A stretch of 12,474 nt of DNA from Bauldia sp. (GTDB lineage: Bacteria; Pseudomonadota; Alphaproteobacteria; Rhizobiales; Kaistiaceae), in NCBI GenBank assembly GCA_020442095.1, contig JAGRKY010000363.1:1-12474 (forward strand), written 5' to 3'. Each line of letters begins with the position of its first letter. The stretch's first letter is position 1. A program made the translations under genes and the position numbers. The notes beneath the pieces were generated by a model. That model was not told the DNA's origin, searched no databases, and saw nothing but the letters and a program-made list of their open reading frames with translations. Below, one piece after another: positions 7,390 through 12,474 of this stretch.

Positions 7390-8171
7390 GTCAGGAGACC
7401 GGACCTTAGGGAGGTGAATTCGACGACTTCCGAATTGTGGTAGCTGACCGCGTAGAGGATCGGCCGGCCGTTGAAATCGAAATGGGTTTCGCGGACCAGA
7501 AGCAGCGGTGCATTGCGCTTCAGCTTCAGCCATCTGGCGTTGTCGGCGTCAGCGGCGACCGCGGTGATCAGGACGCGGCTGTGCGAGATCGGGCGGGCGC
7601 ATTTGCTGCGCAGGAATTCATAGAGCGACCCGCCGTCGAAGCTCGACAGGAGCTTGAAGTCCTCGTCCACGGTCGAAAGGTGCAGATACTCGTGCGAGAA
7701 GACGAGCGGGCGCCCGTCGATCAGCCGGACGCGCGAGATGTGGGTGACCTGGGTCTCCGGGGCAATCTCCAGCGCATCGGCGACCGCCGACGAGGCGCCG
7801 GTCACTTCCATCTCCAGGTCCGAGACCGAAGGTTCGCCGCCGACCGAGCGGATCAGGTCGGTCATCGAGCGCATCATCTCGAGAGAGCCGAGGATCGGCG
7901 ACGGTTCGGACACGACGAAGGTGCCGACACCATGCTTGACCTCGAGCAGCCCCTCGCGCGCCAGGACGCGAATGGCCTCGCGGAGTGTCGGGCGGCTGAT
8001 GCTGAGATTGCGGGCGAGCTGGGCTTCCGGGACGAGGCGCGTTCCGCCCGCGAGGCGTCCGGACAGAATCTGCTCGCGTAGGGCGTTCGCGACGCGCTGG
8101 ACGAGGTCTTCCCGGGGCGTTCCGGACGCCCAGATCTTGGCGGTCAGATCCTCGAAATGGCTCGTATCCAC
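7386..8171 (-). CDS. GntR-family (HutC/UTRA) transcriptional regulator
   Basis: Regulator of 261 residues and first gene of the operon. Residues about 22-88 form the GntR winged helix-turn-helix, with the recognition segment EAQLARNLSISRPTLREAIR and wing GVGTFVV. Residues about 105-255 form a UTRA effector domain with the typical pattern VTHISRVRLIDGRPLVFSHE. UTRA regulators usually respond to a pathway sugar phosphate or imported compound; FrlR and NagR are examples. The start is GTG at 8171, with GGGAGG 8 nt upstream. The stop overlaps the kinase start (ATGA). Autoregulation and control of the divergent amidase operon are likely through the inverted repeat at 8243-8264. Direction of control (usually repression relieved by ligand) is inferred from the family. 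Confidence 0.93.
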   Translation of the reverse strand: MDTSHFEDLTAKIWASGTPREDLVQRVANALREQILSGRLAGGTRLVPEAQLARNLSISRPTLREAIRVLAREGLLEVKHGVGTFVVSEPSPILGSLEMMRSMTDLIRSVGGEPSVSDLEMEVTGASSAVADALEIAPETQVTHISRVRLIDGRPLVFSHEYLHLSTVDEDFKLLSSFDGGSLYEFLRSKCARPISHSRVLITAVAADADNARWLKLKRNAPLLLVRETHFDFNGRPILYAVSYHNSEVVEFTSLRSGLLT

Positions 8172-8232
8172 GATGTGGTCCTCCCTGACTGGTTGAAAGG
8201 GGCGGACCCTCGCACCTCGTCAGGATTCGGTC

Positions 8233-8260
8233 AACATAGTTCAGAGGTCAAAAGTCTGAC
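8233..8260 (-). promoter_or_regulatory. Weak candidate promoter for the gntR operon
   Basis: On the minus strand a TATGTT box (8238-8233) lies 16 nt after GTCAGA (8260-8255). The -10 matches 4 of 6 consensus bases and the -35 is poor. It would start transcription about 55 nt before the gntR GTG. The inverted repeat 8243-8264 covers the -35 and spacer, consistent with repression. The position is plausible, but the match is weak. Confidence 0.3.
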
Positions 8261-8264
8261 CTCT
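8243..8264. promoter_or_regulatory. Perfect inverted repeat, probable GntR/UTRA operator
   Basis: AGAGGTCA (8243-8250) and TGACCTCT (8257-8264) are exact reverse complements around the 6-nt spacer AAAGTC. It lies 72 bp before gntR, between two divergent operons, and overlaps candidate core promoters on both strands. A dimeric GntR-family protein binds such twofold-symmetric sites of about this length. Binding by the adjacent regulator is inferred; the symmetry is direct observation. Confidence 0.7.
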
Positions 8265-8292
8265 TTTATCTGGCCTGTCCAGCCCCTATGAT
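8264..8292 (+). promoter_or_regulatory. Weak candidate promoter for the amidase-epimerase-FAH operon
   Basis: TATGAT (8287-8292) is a 5-of-6 match to the -10 box, with TTTTAT (8264-8269) 17 nt upstream as a poor -35. The probable operator ends at the first base of this -35. Transcription would begin near 8299, leaving a leader of about 150 nt before the amidase ATG. Confidence 0.35.
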
Positions 8293-8346
8293 GCAATTTC
8301 CGCAAGGGGCGGGGACAAATCCCGTCTGATGCCCCTCGACGGGGCA
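8282..8346 (+). repeat. Cluster of GCCCC/GGGGC inverted repeats in the amidase leader
   Basis: GCCCCT (8282-8287) pairs with AGGGGC (8305-8310), and TGCCCC (8330-8335) pairs exactly with GGGGCA (8341-8346) across a 5-nt loop. In RNA the second forms a tight 6-bp GC hairpin; arms of the two repeats could also swap partners. This may be a leader structure or a second protein-binding site. No T tract follows. The rest of 8172-8451 shows no credible gene. Confidence 0.5.
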
Positions 8347-8451
8347 GCGCGGACGGGCGTCTCCGGTTCGGTGCGCGCTGTGACGCCGGCATGGAAGGGA
8401 TGCTTCGGTGAGGACCGACGAGATTCACGAGGGAGGCGGGTGGCGGAGATC

Positions 8452-9411
8452 ATGACGAGACACATGCTTCATGCGACGCCGGAGACTGTCTCCTGGGGGC
8501 GTTTCTCGGCGGCGATGCCACCGGTCCTTCAGGTCGAGTCGGGCGATACGGTGGTCGTCGAATGCCTGACCGGAGGCGCGGAGCTGATGCCCGACGAGCG
8601 ATCGGGGATGATCGTTCCCGAAGGCTTGCGCGCCATCCATGCCGCCGACCTTCCGTTCCGCTGGGGGCATCTCCTGACCGGGCCGATCGCCATTGCGGGC
8701 GCAGAGCCGGGGGACATGCTCGAGGTCCGCGTCGACGCCATCGAGCTCGGCGGCAACTGGGGCTTCAACGCCATCGAGCCGTTCGACGGGACCCTGCCCG
8801 ACGACTTCATCATGCCCGAACGAGTGCTTGACCATATCCCGATCGACCGTGAGCGCCGGGTGGCGACCCTGCCCTGGGGCACGGACCTTCCTCTGGCTCC
8901 GTTCTTCGGTGTGATGGGCGTGGCGCCGCCGCCGGATTACGGGGAGATATCCTCGCGCGAGCCGCGGCTGCACGGCGGCAATCTCGATAACAAGGACCTC
9001 GGCGCAGGGGCGACGATCTTCTTTCCGGTCTGGGCCGAGGGCGGGTTGTTCACGGTCGGCGATGGTCACGCGGTACAGGGGCATGGCGAGGTCTGTGTCA
9101 CGGCGCTCGAGACCTGCCTCACCGGCACCTTCACCTTCGTCCTCCACAAGCGTCAGGGGCGGGAGCCGCTGATTTCCTATCCGCGTGCGGAGACCACGAC
9201 GCATTTCATCAGCATGGGGATGCATTCCGATCTCGACGAGGCGATGCGCCGGGCGGTTCGCGAGATGATCGGCATCGTCACGGCCCGCACCAACCTGTCG
9301 CGTGAGCAGGCCTACCAGCTCTGTTCGCTCGCCGCCGACTTTCACGTCACCCAGTCGGTCAACGTCGAGAAGGGTGTCCACGGAATGCTCGCAAGGAGCC
9401 TGCTTGCCTGA
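8452..9411 (+). CDS. Acetamidase/formamidase-family amidohydrolase
   Basis: Hydrolase of 319 residues in the FmdA/AmdA family, which splits small amides (formamide, acetamide) to acid and ammonia; first gene of the divergent operon. Family landmarks are VESGDTVVVECLTGGAE near the N-terminus, GGNLDNKDLGAGATIFFPV in the middle, and FTVGDGHAVQGHGEVCVTALE just after, which holds the conserved Asp/His/Glu cluster. Length is in the normal range. The start is uncertain: ATG 8452 gives MTRHMLHATPETVSWG, the usual family opening, but its GGAG is only 3 nt away; GTG 8440 and ATG 8464 are alternatives. An in-frame extension to 8329 lacks family similarity. In this context the true substrate may be an amide intermediate and not free formamide. 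Confidence 0.9.
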   Translation: MTRHMLHATPETVSWGRFSAAMPPVLQVESGDTVVVECLTGGAELMPDERSGMIVPEGLRAIHAADLPFRWGHLLTGPIAIAGAEPGDMLEVRVDAIELGGNWGFNAIEPFDGTLPDDFIMPERVLDHIPIDRERRVATLPWGTDLPLAPFFGVMGVAPPPDYGEISSREPRLHGGNLDNKDLGAGATIFFPVWAEGGLFTVGDGHAVQGHGEVCVTALETCLTGTFTFVLHKRQGREPLISYPRAETTTHFISMGMHSDLDEAMRRAVREMIGIVTARTNLSREQAYQLCSLAADFHVTQSVNVEKGVHGMLARSLLA

Positions 9412-9439
9412 TGACCGGATTCTCGGATTCGGAGAGACC

Positions 9440-10348
9440 ATGAGGGCGCTTGTGACAGGCGGCGCCGGCCTCGTCGGCCTCGCGGTCCGCCGCGCGCTCG
9501 CCGAACGCGGCGACGAGGCGATCGGGGTCGACCGGACCGATTTCGGCCGGGACGACCCAACGCTCCGTCTTGTTTCATTCGCCGAGACCGACCGTCTCGA
9601 ATCCCTGATGCGTGACGAAGGGGTCGAGGCGGTCGTCCACGCCGGCGGGCTCTCGTCGCCGGTGATGGGCGCCGAAGACCCCTTGAGAACCGTCGACATC
9701 AACATAACGGCGACGGCATTCCTTCTCGATGCAGCGCGGCGGCTCGGTGCCAGCCGCTTCGTCTTCTGCTCGTCGCATGTGGTCTACGGCGATGTCGGGC
9801 CGGGGACGATCGACGAGGACCATCCACTGAAGCCCGCCAGCGCCTATGCGGCGAGCAAGGTCGCCGGCGAGGCGCTGGTCTCCGCATTCGCCAGGGCTTA
9901 CGGCCTGCCGGGCGCCAGCCTGCGGATCACGCGGGTCTACGGGCCGTACCGGCGGGCGGAATGCCCCTTCCGGCGGATTGTCGGTGACCACGCCGCCGGG
10001 CTGGCGACGACGATCGCCTGCGACCCGGCATTCCCTTATCACTATGTGCATGTCGACGATGTCGCCTGCGCGGTGCTCGCCTGCCTCGACGCGAAGGATC
10101 TTCCGTCGGACGTCCTCAACGTCACGTCGGGGGAACGCCTGACCATGCCCGAGGTTGTCGACCGCGTGCACGCCGTGCTCCCCGATGCCAGGATAGAGCT
10201 TGTCGATGGCGCCGACCCGGCACCGGAGGTCCAGGACGATTTCAGCCTCGCCCGGTGGGACGGTATCTGGTTCCCGCGCTACGACCTGCGCACCGGCTTT
10301 GCCCGCTATCTCGCGGCCATGCCCGAATCCGGGGTGATCCGCCTATGA
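9440..10348 (+). CDS. NAD(P)-dependent epimerase/dehydrogenase (extended SDR)
   Basis: Cytoplasmic oxidoreductase of 302 residues of the NAD-dependent epimerase/dehydratase type. The Rossmann dinucleotide motif is VTGGAGLVGLA (5-15), with an acidic residue after strand 2 (VDRTD, 30-34) favouring NAD over NADP. The active site is Ser111/112 in FVFCSSHVVYG plus the Tyr136-x-x-x-Lys140 pair in SAYAASK. ATG 9440 follows GGAGAGACC and lies 28 nt after the amidase stop; the frame upstream of it belongs to the amidase shadow. The stop overlaps the next gene as ATGA. Family members include sugar-nucleotide epimerases and uronate/sugar dehydrogenases; the catabolic neighbours make oxidation or epimerisation of a sugar or sugar acid more likely than a cell-envelope role. 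Substrate unassigned. Confidence 0.9.
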   Translation: MRALVTGGAGLVGLAVRRALAERGDEAIGVDRTDFGRDDPTLRLVSFAETDRLESLMRDEGVEAVVHAGGLSSPVMGAEDPLRTVDINITATAFLLDAARRLGASRFVFCSSHVVYGDVGPGTIDEDHPLKPASAYAASKVAGEALVSAFARAYGLPGASLRITRVYGPYRRAECPFRRIVGDHAAGLATTIACDPAFPYHYVHVDDVACAVLACLDAKDLPSDVLNVTSGERLTMPEVVDRVHAVLPDARIELVDGADPAPEVQDDFSLARWDGIWFPRYDLRTGFARYLAAMPESGVIRL

Positions 10349-11298
10349 AACTTGCCACGCTGGTCGGGGCCGACGGTCCCTTCGTCGCGATTATCCATGG
10401 CGACGACGACCTTGCCTTCGATCTCGCCGCTGCCGCCCGGCATTCGGGAGCGGATGCGGGCCCCTTCGCGTCGATGCGGGCGCTGATCGAGGCGGGCGAA
10501 GCCGGCCTCGCGGCCGCCCATTCGCTGTTCGAGGTCCTCGGTGACGAGCCGCGTTTCTCGGTGCCGACCGCGAGCGCGACCTTCCTTCCGCCGCTGCCGA
10601 GGCCGACCCAGCTCCGCGAGTCCGCGCTCTTCGCGCAGCACATACGCCACGCGCCGGCCGGCATGCGCCGGCTCGCCGGCGACCATGATGCCGGGCCGCT
10701 CGCCGACGTGCCGGCGGCCTTCTCGGACCGGCCCGTCTTCTACTTCCAGAACCGGCTCAATGTCGTCGGCCATGGCGCCGAGATCGCCTGGCCGGGTCTC
10801 AGCCGTGTCATCGACTACGAGCTCGAGCTCGGCCTTGTCGTCGGCAGGCGCGGCCGGAATATTCCGGTCGAGGCCGCACGCTCGCATTTCTTTGGCTACA
10901 CCATCTACAACGACTTCTCGGCGCGGGATTTCCAGCTCCGCGAAGCCGAAGGCGGCTTCGGTCCGTCCAAGTCGAAGAGCTTCGACGGGGCCAATGCGAT
11001 GGGGCCATGGATCGTGACGATCGACGAGCTCGACGATCCCATTGGCCTTGCAGCGTCCGTGTCGATCAATGGCGAGGTCATCGCGGAGGCAGTTCTCGAC
11101 GGCATGGTCCACACGCCGGAGGCCACGGTCTCCTACATGTCGCGCGACGAAACGCTGGAGGCGGGGGAGGTGATTGGCCTGGGCACGACACCACGCGGCT
11201 GCGGCCTCGAGGTCGGGCGGTATCTCGATCGCGGCGACCTCGTGGAACTGACGGTTGAAAAGATCGGAACACTCGCCAACCGCATTGGGGCGGTGTGA
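10345..11298 (+). CDS. Fumarylacetoacetate hydrolase (FAH)-family protein
   Basis: Metal-dependent hydrolase/decarboxylase-type enzyme of 317 residues. An N-terminal domain of about 130 residues precedes the FAH catalytic domain. Probable metal ligands are Glu159 and Glu161 in DYELELGLVVG and Asp190 in IYNDFSARDFQ; SKSFDGANAMGPW (210-222) and the C-terminal GEVIGLGTTP segment are also typical. The start ATG at 10345 overlaps the epimerase stop (ATGA), indicating coupling. FAH proteins cleave C-C bonds of acylpyruvates or diketo sugar acids (e.g. 2,4-diketo-3-deoxy acids), or act as lactonases or decarboxylases. Following a sugar-type dehydrogenase, cleavage of an oxidised sugar-acid intermediate is a reasonable guess, but the reaction is not determined. 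Confidence 0.92.
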   Translation: MKLATLVGADGPFVAIIHGDDDLAFDLAAAARHSGADAGPFASMRALIEAGEAGLAAAHSLFEVLGDEPRFSVPTASATFLPPLPRPTQLRESALFAQHIRHAPAGMRRLAGDHDAGPLADVPAAFSDRPVFYFQNRLNVVGHGAEIAWPGLSRVIDYELELGLVVGRRGRNIPVEAARSHFFGYTIYNDFSARDFQLREAEGGFGPSKSKSFDGANAMGPWIVTIDELDDPIGLAASVSINGEVIAEAVLDGMVHTPEATVSYMSRDETLEAGEVIGLGTTPRGCGLEVGRYLDRGDLVELTVEKIGTLANRIGAV

Positions 11299-11312
11299 CC
11301 GACACGTTCCGA

Positions 11313-11359
11313 GCCGATACACCCGCGTCGATGGCCCATTCTTTTTGGTATCGGCCATC
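11313..11359 (+). other. Two overlapping, mutually exclusive stem-loops after the FAH gene
   Basis: GCCGATAC (11313-11320) pairs exactly with GTATCGGC (11348-11355), and GATGGCC (11330-11336) pairs exactly with GGCCATC (11353-11359). The 3' arms overlap, so only one can form. They start 15 nt after the FAH stop and may end or protect the operon transcript. A T run sits in the loop, not after the stem, so a standard intrinsic terminator is not supported. Confidence 0.5.
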
Positions 11360-11389
11360 CGACTGATGTGTGCTCCTGTGATCTGAAGG

Positions 11390-11440
11390 CCGAAATCCGG
11401 TTTCGCGGTCCGAAAACCGGTGCTTGACAGCCGAAAAGCC
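11390..11440 (+). promoter_or_regulatory. Three helically phased CCGAAA repeats across a promoter
   Basis: CCGAAATCCGG (11390-11400), CCGAAAACCGG (11410-11420) and CCGAAAAGCC (11431-11440) recur at 20 and 21 bp, about two helical turns. The first two lie just upstream of the TTGACA box and the third fills the -35/-10 spacer. CCGGTTT (11397-11403) and AAACCGG (11414-11420) also form an inverted repeat. The arrangement suggests cooperative binding of a regulator on one DNA face. Repeats are seen; the binding is inferred. Confidence 0.6.
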
Positions 11441-11451
11441 TGCGATATTCT
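11424..11451 (+). promoter_or_regulatory. Housekeeping-type promoter of the intergenic RNA gene
   Basis: A perfect -35 box TTGACA (11424-11429) is followed after 16 nt by TATTCT (11446-11451), a 4-of-6 match to the -10 box. Expected transcription start is about 11457-11459. It drives the plus strand into a structured region ending in a strong terminator, with no plus-strand gene beyond. Confidence 0.7.
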
Positions 11452-11457
11452 GTACGG

Positions 11458-11655
11458 TGCGGGGCTGCCTCGATAACCGCCTGGACGTGCTAGCCGTCGC
11501 GGGTATTGAGGCGCCAGCTACGAGACGGGACCAAGCGTTCGAGTAGACACCGTTTTTTTTGAGGCGTCCGCGAAGAAAGTTCAAGGTCTCGCGAATGTAG
11601 TCGCAGGGGGGCGCCAGCTTCCGGACGCGGGTCCGACAGGCTGGCGCCTTTTCGT
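11458..11655 (+). ncRNA. Putative structured small RNA of about 200 nt, family unknown
   Basis: The stretch has its own promoter and intrinsic terminator and no credible reading frame. Hairpin 1: GCCTCGATAACCGC (11467-11480) pairs with GCGGGTATTGAGGC (11499-11512) in 13 of 14 positions including one G-U, and GACG/CGTC (11484-11487 with 11495-11498) extends it. Stem 2: CGAGAC (11521-11526) pairs with GTCTCG (11586-11591), with CTAC/GTAG (11518-11521 with 11597-11600) as an alternative flank. TGCG (11458-11461) can pair with CGCA (11602-11605), closing a three-way-junction-like fold. An eight-T run lies at 11553-11560. SRP RNA, RNase P and tmRNA hallmarks were looked for and not found. 6S RNA is possible on length but not shown; an alphaproteobacterial trans-acting sRNA is the other option. 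Confidence 0.6.
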
Positions 11656-11658
11656 TTT
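11610..11658 (+). terminator. Intrinsic terminator of the intergenic RNA gene
   Basis: GGCGCCAGC (11610-11618) pairs perfectly with GCTGGCGCC (11640-11648). An inner stem CGGAC/GTCCG (11622-11626 with 11631-11635) caps the hairpin with a GCGG loop. TTTTCGTTTT follows at 11649-11658. The minus strand has a C run and no T tract on the other side, so it works in the plus direction only. Confidence 0.88.
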
Positions 11659-11694
11659 GCGCGCCGGCGTCGTGGGCCGTCTCGTTCTCGGGAT

Positions 11695-12474
11695 TCATTC
11701 TCGCGACGCCGCGCTGCCCGCCTGTCGGGGCGTGTTCACGGGTTCAGGGGGCAGCCGGGCGGCGCGAAGCGCTGCCGCGGTGTTGTCGCGGATCGGTCGG
11801 GTCGTGTCGAGGGTCGTCCAGTCGATCTCTCCGCTCGGCTGGTCTGCCTGGAGCATGACGACGGCGGCCGTGGCGTCGGATGCATCGGCGCGGCGATGGG
11901 CGATCCGGCCGATCAGCACCTCGACCGGCGCCGTCAGCCACAGACCGGTGAAGGGGACACCAAGCCTCTCGGCCACGGCGGCGATGAGCCTGCGCTCGTC
12001 GGGCGTCTTGTGGACGGCGTCGACGATGACGCTGTGGCCGGCGGTCAGCGCCATTTCGGCCTGGTCGCGCAGCGCGGCGAAGACCTTCTCCGTGACCTCG
12101 GGTTCGTAGCCCGAGGGCGGCAGGCGATCCAACTCGCCGACTCCCATCAGCCGCTTCCGCTCGATGTCGCTGCGAAGATGCACCGCCCCCGGCGCGCGGC
12201 CGACATGGGACGCGACCGACCGCGACAGCGAGGTCTTGCCGGTGCCGGAATAGCCGCCGACGGCAATCAGCCGGGTCTGTGCCGGTTCGAGGAAGGCCTG
12301 GGCGAAATCGAAATACCGGTGGGCATCGAGGCCGGCGTTCCGGTCGTGGTCCACGGTGGCGAAGCGGAGCGCCTCGACCTTCGCCCGCACCGCGGCGCGA
12401 AGCGCCAGGAAGAGGGGAAGGGCAGCAAGCCCCCGCAGGTCGTCCGGAAGCGTCGCCGACCTCCAGAGATACCG
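11695..12474 (-). CDS. C-terminal part of a bifunctional APH-like / P-loop kinase protein, 5' end outside the window
   Basis: The frame is open from the right edge to the TGA at 11695, giving the last 259 residues. The first residues (LPLFLALRAAVRAKVEALRF) match the end of an aminoglycoside-phosphotransferase-like domain, followed by FDFAQAFLEP and a P-loop kinase domain: Walker A GGYSGTGKTSLS, a Walker-B-like VIVDAVHKTPDERR, and late RRADASDATAAVVMLQ and PSGEIDWTTLDTT segments. This layout matches the widespread COG2187-COG0645 fusion often annotated as a bifunctional aminoglycoside phosphotransferase/ATP-binding protein. A GTG at 12390 is not taken as the start, because coding similarity continues upstream. 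The function of these fusions is not settled and antibiotic resistance should not be assumed. The gene is convergent with the RNA gene and appears unrelated to the catabolic operons. Confidence 0.88.
   Translation of the reverse strand, partial: RYLWRSATLPDDLRGLAALPLFLALRAAVRAKVEALRFATVDHDRNAGLDAHRYFDFAQAFLEPAQTRLIAVGGYSGTGKTSLSRSVASHVGRAPGAVHLRSDIERKRLMGVGELDRLPPSGYEPEVTEKVFAALRDQAEMALTAGHSVIVDAVHKTPDERRLIAAVAERLGVPFTGLWLTAPVEVLIGRIAHRRADASDATAAVVMLQADQPSGEIDWTTLDTTRPIRDNTAAALRAARLPPEPVNTPRQAGSAASRE

Noticed and set aside
8329..8451. 41-codon N-terminal extension of the amidase
   Set aside because: The extension has no amidase-family similarity, lies over GC inverted repeats and lacks a good ribosome site. 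The family-like N-terminus starts at 8452.
8425..9705. 426-codon minus-strand frame across the amidase and epimerase start
   Set aside because: It crosses two well-supported plus-strand genes and their intergenic gap, and shows no domain-like pattern.
10306..11358. 350-codon minus-strand frame opposite the FAH gene
   Set aside because: Antisense shadow; the FAH gene on the plus strand has conserved metal-ligand motifs and a coupled start.
11538..11660. tmRNA, SRP RNA or RNase P RNA in the 11458-11655 interval, suggested by TTCGAGT and by GGACGCGGGTCCGAC
   Set aside because: There is no acceptor stem or CCA end, no tag reading frame, no SRP GGAAGCAGCC-type loop and no RNase P GAGGAAAGTCC core. 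The T-arm-like part is the inner stem of the terminator.
11657..12109. 150-codon plus-strand frame after the terminator, which would make the RNA a leader
   Set aside because: It is the shadow of the P-loop kinase gene on the other strand, has no ribosome site and begins within a few bases of the terminator.
12391..12474. Start of the right-edge gene at GTG 12390
   Set aside because: The same frame continues without a stop to the window edge and reads LPLFLALRAA, which fits the preceding APH-like domain, so the gene begins outside the window.

Overview
The window looks like chromosomal DNA from a GC-rich alphaproteobacterium, most likely Hyphomicrobiales (Rhizobiales). I base this on the codon bias (third positions mostly G/C), the alphaproteobacterial-looking protein families and the TTGAC-type housekeeping promoter. 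The genus cannot be fixed from sequence alone. No tRNA, rRNA, insertion sequence, phage gene or CRISPR array was seen.

Minus-strand operon, 8171 down to 1 (runs off the left edge). In order of transcription it holds a GntR/UTRA regulator, a PfkB-family sugar kinase, a double-SIS sugar-phosphate isomerase/deglycase-like protein, a BtpA/SgcQ-family TIM-barrel protein, and a complete BMP-type ABC importer: periplasmic binding protein, double ATPase, permease 1 and permease 2 (truncated by the window edge). Most gene pairs overlap or nearly touch (ATGA, TGATG, TGAGCCATG). The exceptions are gaps of 52, 70 and 66 nt. The 66-nt gap, between binding protein and ATPase, carries a perfect 10-bp hairpin that could keep binding-protein mRNA more abundant than transporter mRNA. 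Regulator + kinase + SIS enzyme is the same enzyme logic as the fructoselysine (frl) pathway, but with a nucleoside-type importer and a BtpA protein. The substrate is therefore unknown and the set may be an uncharacterised catabolic route.

Divergent control region, 8172-8451. It contains a perfect inverted repeat with 8-bp arms (8243-8264), placed where it could control both gntR and the opposite operon, followed by several GCCCC/GGGGC inverted repeats.

Plus-strand operon, 8452-11298. It encodes an acetamidase/formamidase-family hydrolase, an NAD-dependent epimerase/dehydrogenase and a fumarylacetoacetate-hydrolase-family enzyme; the last two overlap by ATGA. These would plausibly act downstream of, or in parallel with, the imported compound: amide hydrolysis, sugar or sugar-acid oxidation, and C-C or lactone cleavage.

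Intergenic region, 11299-11694. It contains two overlapping stem-loops after the operon, then three phased CCGAAA repeats, a good TTGACA promoter, about 200 nt of strongly structured sequence, and a strong intrinsic terminator with a T tract. I read this as an independent small RNA gene that I cannot assign to a family. It is the most interesting non-coding signal here.

Right edge, 11695-12474 (minus). This is the C-terminal part of a bifunctional aminoglycoside-phosphotransferase-like/P-loop kinase protein, convergent with the RNA gene.
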